The position numbers were made by a program, and so were the translations under genes. The notes below the pieces were generated by a model, which saw only the letters and a program-made list of their open reading frames with translations, did no database searches and was not told the origin of the DNA. DNA of 64,000 bases, taken from Asaia sp. W19. Lineage in GTDB: Bacteria; Pseudomonadota; Alphaproteobacteria; Acetobacterales; Acetobacteraceae. This document shows positions 58,005-64,000 of the stretch, in pieces (position 1 is the first letter of the stretch; the number at the start of each line of letters is the position of its first letter). Where the stretch lies: assembly GCF_003994335.1 (NCBI RefSeq), contig NZ_PNQZ01000065.1, forward strand, positions 40-64,039, given 5' to 3'.

Positions 58005-59261
58005 TCATTTTGATGGTTTGGAGATCAGAAGGGTCCAGAGCTGGGCCAGATCCTGGGCACCATGATCACCGTGGACGTCGGCGAAGGTCTTGATCGCGTC
58101 ATCCTCGCGACCACCATCCATCTGCGCCATACCATATTGCAGCTTGGCGCCCTCAGGCGCGACGGGCTTCTTGGCGAGGCCTTCACGCATGAGGGCCAGA
58201 CCTGCGTCCACCTGTCCGTCCAGAACGAGATTATACCCGGCCGTCAGCGAAGGTGCCGCGTTGGGCAGCTTGCGTGCCGCTTCGGCGTCCGCTGTCAGGC
58301 TCGCCTTGGTTTCAGCTGCGCGCTTCACCACCATCGCCTTGAGGCGGGCCTCGCGGGCCGCACCGGCATCCTTGCCGAGCGCACCGCTGGCATAGGCCTG
58401 GTTCATGAGGTTGAGCCCGAGCTGGGGCAGACCGCCCTGCACGGCGCGTTCGACCATGTCCATGTAATCCGACGGCTCTTTCAGCACGCCGGTAGCCATA
58501 CGCAGACGCTCAAGATTGAAGGTGAGTGCATCAGGCATCTGCGGATCGGCCGCAAGATTGTGAATCAGCATCGCCCAGTAATCGGGCTTGGAATAATACT
58601 TGGCCAGGAGCACATAGGCATGCGTCTCGTTGGCTGAGTCTTTCATCTGGTGATAGCAGGTCGCCAGGAACTGAAGCTGGTTCTCGGCCGGAACATGCTT
58701 CGCCTTGATCTCGGCGTTGATCTGATCCTGCTGGACGCGCGCTGCGTTCTTGTAGTCCTGCTGCAGATAATAGGACTGGACCAAGAGAGTCTGCATCTGG
58801 GGATTGGGTCCCGCGATCTTCAGATAGCGCTCGATCGCCGGAACGGCTTGTGCATAGTCCTTGGCATTGTAGGCCATCGTCGCATTGGCCATCAGCATCT
58901 GCTGTTTCGCGGCCGCCGGAGTGCGCGGCGACGCGATGAGCACGTCGTAGGCCTTGGATGCAGCAGCCACATCGCCCGACGAAGCCGCAACGGCCGCGCG
59001 CATCTGGGCGATGGTGTATTTCTCGTAATCGGTCTTCCCCGGTACCGCGTCGGCGGTGTTCACCGCACTCATGGCCTTGGCGTAGTTCTTAGCGCCCAGA
59101 GCCGTTTGCGCATCCTGCAGGGGCTTGCCGACCTTGGCGCTCAGCTGGTCTTCAGCGTGAGCAACCGTAACCAGGCTGGACCCGATGACCGGAACGAAAG
59201 AGGAGGCCGCCAGAAGCGAGCTGGCAACCAGGAGGGCGCGAGAACAACGGGGAAAACGCAC
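58005..59261 (-). CDS. Exported TPR-like protein of the TonB operon
   Basis: A 418-aa protein with a signal peptide ending at AHA|ED (about residue 36) and a mature region of alpha-helical repeats. Segments such as NYAKAMSAVNTADAV, DYAQAVPAIERYL and DYKNAARVQQDQI look like tetratricopeptide repeats, so a periplasmic scaffold is likely. It directly follows exbD, with 0 bp between stop and start, and is the last gene of tonB-exbB-exbD-exbD. Its function in TonB coupling is not established. Confidence 0.8.
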   Translation of the reverse strand: MRFPRCSRALLVASSLLAASSFVPVIGSSLVTVAHAEDQLSAKVGKPLQDAQTALGAKNYAKAMSAVNTADAVPGKTDYEKYTIAQMRAAVAASSGDVAAASKAYDVLIASPRTPAAAKQQMLMANATMAYNAKDYAQAVPAIERYLKIAGPNPQMQTLLVQSYYLQQDYKNAARVQQDQINAEIKAKHVPAENQLQFLATCYHQMKDSANETHAYVLLAKYYSKPDYWAMLIHNLAADPQMPDALTFNLERLRMATGVLKEPSDYMDMVERAVQGGLPQLGLNLMNQAYASGALGKDAGAAREARLKAMVVKRAAETKASLTADAEAARKLPNAAPSLTAGYNLVLDGQVDAGLALMREGLAKKPVAPEGAKLQYGMAQMDGGREDDAIKTFADVHGDHGAQDLAQLWTLLISKPSK

Positions 59262-59696
59262 TTACTGTCCTTCCATGAACTGGTCTTGACCCACGATACC
59301 GAGCTTGGTGATGCCAAGACGCTGCGCGTCAGCAAGCACATGGGCCACAGTCTTGTAGTCTGCCAGGCGATTCGGGTGAATATGCATCTCAGGCTGATCG
59401 GGCATGTTGGCCGCGTTCATGAAGCGCGCCTGAAGATCGGCCTCGGAGGAGACGGGTTCGCCATTCCAGCTGATGGAATTGTCGAAATCGACCGCAACGG
59501 TGACAACCTTGGGCTCTTCGGTGCTGGGCGGCGGATTGCCCTGCGGCAGGTCCAGCGCGACCGAATGCGTCTGAAGCGGGATGGTGATGATCAGCATGAT
59601 GAGCAGCACGAGCATGACGTCGATCAGGGGCGTCGTGTTGATATCGACGATGCCCTCGTCTTCATGCGTGCTGTCGGATCCAACGCTCATGGCCAT
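59262..59696 (-). CDS. exbD: ExbD-type protein, second copy
   Basis: Proton-channel partner of ExbB, with one N-terminal membrane helix. The catalytic aspartate lies in NTTPLIDVMLVLLIM. The ATG at 59696 has a GGAGAG site (144 aa). It shares the operon with another ExbD that differs mainly in the periplasmic domain, so the two may form different complexes or a heterodimer. Confidence 0.93.
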   Translation of the reverse strand: MAMSVGSDSTHEDEGIVDINTTPLIDVMLVLLIMLIITIPLQTHSVALDLPQGNPPPSTEEPKVVTVAVDFDNSISWNGEPVSSEADLQARFMNAANMPDQPEMHIHPNRLADYKTVAHVLADAQRLGITKLGIVGQDQFMEGQ

Positions 59697-59817
59697 GAGG
59701 GAACTCTCCAACAGGCGGAAAGCCGGCCAAGACCGGCATCCGGGAAAAACGGAGCCGGAGTGCCCTGCCACCTCGCTGGGTCGGCACGGCACTCCTGAAG
59801 CGGGGTCCTGACCGAAA

Positions 59818-60240
59818 TCAGGAGTGAGGCTGCTCGGTGATGAAATCGATGCGATAGATGCCAGCTTCCTGACACGTCGCAACAATCTTGCCGACAGCTT
59901 CGTAACGGGCCTTGCCGTCGCCCCGGATCTGGATCTGGGGCTGGGGCTTGATGACCGCGACCTTCTCGAGACGATCGAGCAGATCCTGATGACCACGCAA
60001 TGGAACTTCGTTCCAGTACGCCTGACCATTCGCCGTGACCGCCAGGACGATGTTGCCTGGCTTGGTCTGGGTCGGCTGGTTGGCGTCGCGTGGCAGCTGC
60101 ACCTTCACGGAATGCGTCGCAACCGGGATGGTGATCAGGAAGATGATGAGAAGAACAAGCATGACGTCGACGAGCGGCGTCGTGTTGATCGCCGAAACGA
60201 CTTCGTCTTCTTCACCACCCCCACCGACGTTCATTGCCAT
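59818..60240 (-). CDS. exbD: ExbD-type protein, first copy
   Basis: Proton-channel component with the functional aspartate in NTTPLVDVMLVLLI. A 140-aa protein with one membrane helix and a periplasmic domain (DGKARYEAVGKIVATCQEAG). It lies 2 bp after exbB on the same strand. Confidence 0.94.
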   Translation of the reverse strand: MAMNVGGGGEEDEVVSAINTTPLVDVMLVLLIIFLITIPVATHSVKVQLPRDANQPTQTKPGNIVLAVTANGQAYWNEVPLRGHQDLLDRLEKVAVIKPQPQIQIRGDGKARYEAVGKIVATCQEAGIYRIDFITEQPHS

Positions 60241-60242
60241 GA

Positions 60243-61310
60243 TCAGGCAACTCGCGAGCTGGTGGTCGTGGTCGTCGGGCTGTGATCAACGCTTACCGTC
60301 GGGGCAACACCGTGACGGAAGCCACCCAGCAGCACGGACTGGACGTCGGCAGCGAAGTTGCGCACGCGGTCCATGGCACCCTTGTTGCGGCGAACGAGCA
60401 GGTTGTAGCCAAGAACGGCCGGAACGGCGGTAGCAAGACCGATAGCCGTCATGATGAGCGATTCACCAACCGGGCCGGCAACCTTGTCGATCGAGGCCTG
60501 GCCTGCAATGCCGATGGCGGTCAGAGCGTGATAGATACCCCAGACGGTACCGAACAGACCAACGAACGGCGAGGTCGAACCCACGGTGCCGAGGAAGGCA
60601 AGGCCACCCTGCAGACGCGTGTTGATGGTGTCGACCGAACGCTGAACGGACATCGCGGTCCAGCTATGCAGGTCGATGGCGTCGCGCATCGAGCCTTCAT
60701 GATGCTCTGCAGCAACGATACCCGTCTCTGCGATGTAGCGGAACGGCGAGGCCGGCTTCAGGGCAGCAGCGCCTTCCTGAACGGTCGGCTTGGTCCAGAA
60801 TTCACGGGCAGCTTCCTTCGAAGCAGCGAAGACCTTGGACTGCTCCAGGAACTTCGTGACCATGATGATCCAGGTACCAGCGGACATGATCACCATGATG
60901 ATCAGAACGCCACGAGCGATGGCATCACCGTTGGACCAGAGCGCGCTCAGGCCATACGGATTTTCCTGCGACTTCGGCGCGGTGGCTTCGGCAGGCGCCT
61001 CAGGAGCCGGGGCTGCAGCGTCGGGAGCCGGAGCGGCCGGGGCGGCGGCATCGGGTGCCGGAGCGCCAGCAGCAGGAGCAGCGGCGTCAGGAGCCGGAGC
61101 GGCGGGAGCAGCAGGAGCGGCGGCATCAGGGGCTGCAGGAGCAGGCGCGCCCTGTGCCGGAGCGGCGGCGTCGGGAGCAGGAGCGGCAGGCTGGGCAGCC
61201 GGCGTTTCCTGGGCAAGAGCAACGGCCGGCACGACCACACCTTGCGCCACGGCAAGCGTGACTGCCAGGGCCGGGGCGGCGAGAGCGGGAAGGCGGAACA
61301 GTCTCGTCAT
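60243..61310 (-). CDS. exbB: ExbB-type proton channel with long Ala/Pro repeat
   Basis: MotA/TolQ/ExbB channel protein. A signal peptide ends near ALA|QE (residue 33). A long region of APDAAAPA-type repeats (about 38-110) follows before three membrane segments; the GLFGTVWGIYHAL motif and the GESLIMTAIGLATAVPAVLGYN segment are diagnostic. The length is 355 aa. The ATG at 61310 has an AGAGGA site ten bases upstream. It lies between tonB and the two exbD genes. Confidence 0.93.
   Translation of the reverse strand: MTRLFRLPALAAPALAVTLAVAQGVVVPAVALAQETPAAQPAAPAPDAAAPAQGAPAPAAPDAAAPAAPAAPAPDAAAPAAGAPAPDAAAPAAPAPDAAAPAPEAPAEATAPKSQENPYGLSALWSNGDAIARGVLIIMVIMSAGTWIIMVTKFLEQSKVFAASKEAAREFWTKPTVQEGAAALKPASPFRYIAETGIVAAEHHEGSMRDAIDLHSWTAMSVQRSVDTINTRLQGGLAFLGTVGSTSPFVGLFGTVWGIYHALTAIGIAGQASIDKVAGPVGESLIMTAIGLATAVPAVLGYNLLVRRNKGAMDRVRNFAADVQSVLLGGFRHGVAPTVSVDHSPTTTTTSSRVA
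61010..61195. repeat. Ala/Pro-coding degenerate repeat in exbB
   Basis: A GC-rich stretch of degenerate repeats of about 24 bp encodes APDAAAPA-type units in the periplasmic part of ExbB. It may vary in length between strains. Confidence 0.75.
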
Positions 61311-61514
61311 TAACTCCAAATCCTCTGAAAAAGAGCCCCTTCTAGAAGGACTCTGGCAGTGCCGGCACGCTCACGGGCGGGCGCGGCTTGGTTTCTCACT
61401 ATCCGGGGCGTGGAGGCTGCCTGCCCCCTGCCCCGCTGGGAGCCGGGGCGTATCAGGCCCCTTTTCCCGTCATTCCTGTGTGCGACCGGGTGCTTGGTCC
61501 CGGCCGCGCCGCAC

Positions 61515-62186
61515 TCAGTCATCACCCAAGGTGAAGTTGATGTGCAGCGTATGATGGTGCTCGACCACCGGCTGTCCGTTCGTAACCGCAGGCTGGTAAC
61601 GGGCCTTGCGGAGGAACTCCATGGCGGCTTCGACGAAGGCGTGGCCGCCGGTCGAATTGGTCACCTGACAGTTCGATGTACGGCCATCCGTGCCGATATC
61701 GCAGGCCACCGTGACACTGCCTTCACGGTTTTCTTCCAGCATCTCCTCGGGGAAGACCGGACGGGCACCGTTGATCGGCGAAGCACCGGCCGAGTGATCC
61801 GGTACAGGCGGGCCCGGAGGCGCTGCGGGAGCGGGCGGTGCATTATTGGCTGGCGGCACAGGTGCCGGCGGCTTCTCATGCGTGACCTGCTTGATCACAT
61901 GCTTCTGTGGCGGCGGCTGAATCTGGATCTTCGGCGGCGGTATGTACGGCGGCGGCGGCGTCGTCATCTGCGGCGGCGGCGGCGGTGGCGGCGGCGGCGG
62001 CGGCTTCTTCGGTTCCGTGATGATCTTCGTCTTGATCGGCGGATGGAACTGTTCGACGATCTTCGAACCCAATCCGTTCACCAAGGCGTAAATCACAACG
62101 ATGTGGAAGAGCACAGCGATTGCGATGCCGACGATGTACTTCGTCGGGCGTCGCTCCTGCTCGGCGTAGTTCATCGGTTGTGTCAC
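61515..62186 (-). CDS. tonB: TonB energy transducer
   Basis: Links the ExbB-ExbD channel to outer-membrane receptors. A membrane helix lies at about 15-38. A long Pro-rich spacer (about 48-135) includes an eleven-residue proline run. The C-terminal TonB domain (about 140-223) has PVFPEEMLEENREGSVTVACDIG and LRKARYQPAV. The GTG start at 62186 has an AGAGGG site. It leads the operon tonB-exbB-exbD-exbD-TPR. Confidence 0.95.
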   Translation of the reverse strand: MTQPMNYAEQERRPTKYIVGIAIAVLFHIVVIYALVNGLGSKIVEQFHPPIKTKIITEPKKPPPPPPPPPPPQMTTPPPPYIPPPKIQIQPPPQKHVIKQVTHEKPPAPVPPANNAPPAPAAPPGPPVPDHSAGASPINGARPVFPEEMLEENREGSVTVACDIGTDGRTSNCQVTNSTGGHAFVEAAMEFLRKARYQPAVTNGQPVVEHHHTLHINFTLGDD

Positions 62187-62561
62187 TCCAAACCCTCTGT
62201 CCTGAGCCCCACACCTCTCTTGGCGAGAGGGGCGGACCGACTTGTCATTATCGCAACCGCCCCATGCGACTTGCGTTCCGGTCAGGCGTCAGTCTGGCCG
62301 ACACATCCCGAAATGTTTACCATGCTCCCAGCGCATGGCTCCCGTGCAAATTGGGCAAAGGTAAGGCATTGCTGTCAAGTCAGTTTCGTTTCGTTCATGC
62401 CATTTTCCGGTCGGCAACGGATTGCATACCAGCGACACGACACTTTGAGACACAGTGAAACGGAACATTAATTCACTGCAAGAGTAATATTTATGAAACG
62501 CGCAAAAAGGGGCTGAAAGTCTTGCGCTGCAAGAGATTCAGCCCCTTGTGCCACCTCAGCC
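62187..62561. other. Region between tonB and prfB
   Basis: This 375-bp region holds the tonB promoter, a possible iron-box half-site and the prfB terminator. A GATAATGA-like sequence on the minus strand at 62245-62252 resembles part of a Fur-type box, but without a second half. Confidence 0.35.
62505..62547 (-). terminator. Rho-independent terminator of prfB
   Basis: An outer stem (AGGGGCTGA and TCAGCCCCT) encloses an inner CTTGC/GCAAG stem. An A-run on the left of the plus strand becomes a U-run for prfB. It lies 15 bp past the prfB stop. Confidence 0.8.
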
Positions 62562-63693
62562 CTATTGAGCGTTGGCGCTGGCCTCGGAACGCGTTGCGCC
62601 AACGCGTTGAGCCAGGGCAGCGGACATGAAATCGTCCAGCGCCCCATCGAGAACAGCGTCGGGATTACCCTTCTCGACGCCGGTACGCAGGTCTTTCACC
62701 AACTGGTACGGTGCCAGAACGTAGGAGCGGATCTGGTGCCCCCAGCCGATATCGGTCTTTGCCGCCTCGGTCTGGGCCGCTGCCGCCTCACGCTTCTGCA
62801 GTTCCGCCTCGTATAGCCGCGCCTTCAGCATCTGCATGGCCGTAGCCCTGTTGCGATGCTGCGAGCGATCGGTCTGGCAAGCCACCACGATTCCGGTCGG
62901 GATGTGCGTGATGCGAATCGCCGAATCGGTCTTGTTGACGTGCTGCCCACCCGCGCCAGAGGCGCGGAACGTATCGACCTTCAGATCGCCGTCATTGACC
63001 TCGATCTCGATCGTGTCATCCACCACAGGATAGACCCAGACAGACGCGAAGGAGGTCTGGCGTCGTGCTGCGGCATCGAAGGGCGAGATACGGACCAGAC
63101 GGTGCACACCGGCTTCGGTCTTGAGCCAGCCATAAGCGTTGGCACCAGTCACCAGAAGCGTCGCAGACTTGATGCCAGCCTGTTCGCCCTCGCTGGTCTC
63201 CATGATCGTCACCTTGTAGCCACGCTGTTCGGCCCAGCGCGTATACATGCGCAGCATCATTTCGGCCCAGTCCTGGGCCTCCGTGCCACCAGCGCCCGCA
63301 TTGACCTCGATATAGCAGTCATTGCTGTCCGCCTCACCCGAGAGCAGGCTCTCGATCTGACGCGCATTCGCCTGCTCGGCCAGTTTGCGCAGGGTCGCGA
63401 CCGCCTCGGCGACCGTGTCTTGATCCTGCTCGTCCTCGGCCAGTTCGACCAGCTCAAGCATATCGGCAGTGTCCTGCTCGATCTTTTCAACACCCTCGAT
63501 CTGCGTGGCCAGCAGCGTTCGCTCGCGCATCAGCTTCTGAGCGGCATCGGCATCATTCCAGAGATCGGGATCTTCTACGCGGTGATTGAGTTCGGCGAGG
63601 CGTGTCTGTGCTGCATCCCAGTCAAAGATGCCTCCTCAGCAGTGCCACCGACTGCTTGATCTGCTCCGATAGGGCCTCGGTTTCGGCCGACAT
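62562..63693 (-). CDS. prfB: Peptide chain release factor 2, programmed +1 frameshift
   Basis: Class I release factor for UGA and UAA stop codons. The 23-codon first frame starts at ATG 63693 (MSAETEALSEQ), with a GGAG site eight bases upstream. It ends in AGG AGG CAT CTT TGA, the classic programmed frameshift: an internal Shine-Dalgarno, a CUU slip codon and an in-frame UGA at 63624-63622. Translation resumes in +1 at GAC (63623) and runs to 62562, giving 376 aa. The recognition loop (SPF) and GGQ in SGAGGQHVNK are present. The frameshift autoregulates RF2 levels. Confidence 0.97.
63622..63639 (-). promoter_or_regulatory. RF2 frameshift site (internal SD and CUU-UGA)
   Basis: AGGAGG followed by CAT then CTT TGA C, with the same spacing as in the well-studied E. 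coli site. When RF2 is scarce, the ribosome pauses at UGA and shifts forward one base to GAC. Confidence 0.95.
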
Positions 63694-63722
63694 GATTCAT
63701 GCTCCTGCGTGTTGGATGCGTC

Positions 63723-64000
63723 TCAATAAAGGCCGCCCATGCCAATGTCACCCTGTGGCTGGGCATTAGGGGCCTGTTGTTTCTTCGGGGCACCGGAATT
63801 TTCGGCCCCCGCTTCGCCCAGACCGGCCTGGCTGGATGCACCCGCCATATCGGTCTCGGTGTCATACAGATCGGTCCCGGTATCGGCCGCCGTAAGTGCC
63901 TCGGTACCCGCCCCGAAGCCCTGCAACGCGATACTCATACCTGGCACCTGATCGGCCTTGAAGCCATCGACAGCCATCAGGCGGCCCGTGTCATAGCGCG
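63723..64000 (-). CDS. mrcA: Probable penicillin-binding protein 1A, C-terminal end
   Basis: Only the last 92 codons are present, and the gene continues beyond base 64000. The tail RYDTGRLMAVDGFKADQVPG followed by an acidic, disordered stretch and a final MGGLY resembles the C terminus of alphaproteobacterial PBP1A, which usually lies just upstream of prfB. No transpeptidase motif is in view, so the call rests on this context and tail pattern. It ends 29 bp before prfB. Confidence 0.6.
   Translation of the reverse strand, partial: RYDTGRLMAVDGFKADQVPGMSIALQGFGAGTEALTAADTGTDLYDTETDMAGASSQAGLGEAGAENSGAPKKQQAPNAQPQGDIGMGGLY

Noticed and set aside
58650-59798. Plus-strand frame of 382 codons
   Set aside because: It is antisense to the TPR gene and second exbD.

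Overview
The window is GC-rich chromosomal DNA from an alphaproteobacterium. An acetic acid bacterium (Acetobacteraceae, order Rhodospirillales) is the likely source. This rests on a hopanoid side-chain cluster (hpnH, hpnI, hpnJ, hpnK), AddAB recombination, the GcrA and MucR regulators, OlsB ornithine-lipid synthesis, an F1-only atpHAGDC operon, and the alphaproteobacterial order nfuA-tsaB-rimI-fur-lnt. Family and order are inferred from gene content; I cannot name a species. No prophage, insertion sequence or CRISPR array was seen. Most of the window is chromosomal core.

Layout. 1-5.4 kb: the 5' part of hpnH (minus) diverges from an MlaC-like hpnM gene, hpnI, hpnJ and hpnK (plus). 5.4-14.6 kb: trxA, then an opposite-strand pair (exported double-VOC protein and Gly/Tyr-rich lipoprotein), then tsaE-addB-addA. 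14.6-15.7 kb: about 1 kb, partly AT-rich, without a convincing gene. 15.7-21.1 kb: ltaE with a TRIC-type channel, a ferredoxin-NADP reductase, and alr-dadA for D-alanine catabolism. 21.4-22.5 kb: a frameshifted fatty-acid desaturase. 22.7-30.1 kb: a Lys-His repeat exported protein, typA, a PfkB sugar kinase, a bactofilin, gcrA, rnd and queF. 30.2-37.3 kb: an unrecognised exported protein, the F1 ATP synthase operon and an exported cupin-like protein. 37.5-45.7 kb: four tRNAs, secE-nusG, pqiABC, an amino-acid permease and an outer-membrane channel-like protein. 45.9-49.7 kb: a CnoX-like thioredoxin, a Trm112-like protein, a methyltransferase, a small lipoprotein, a Cys-phosphatase and an XRE regulator. 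49.7-55.7 kb: lnt, olsB, fur, mucR, a TusA-like protein, rimI, tsaB, a nitroreductase and nfuA. 55.8-57.9 kb: an OmpR/EnvZ-type two-component pair. 58.0-62.2 kb: a TonB energy-transduction operon with two exbD genes and an exported TPR protein. 62.5-64.0 kb: prfB with a programmed +1 frameshift, and the 3' end of a probable PBP1A gene.

How the parts connect. Much of the window concerns the cell envelope: hopanoid head groups (Hpn), intermembrane lipid transport (MlaC-like protein, PqiABC), ornithine lipid (OlsB), lipoprotein maturation (Lnt), peptidoglycan (D-Ala turnover, PBP1A, bactofilin) and TonB-driven import. Fur overlaps olsB translationally and lies upstream of lnt, so iron sensing and envelope lipid modification share a transcription unit. 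The oddest points are the desaturase frameshift at a CCTG repeat, the exported VOC/lipoprotein pair between trxA and addAB, the Lys-His repeat protein, and an inverted repeat between mucR and the tusA-like gene. No single cluster stands out as a clearly new multigene system.
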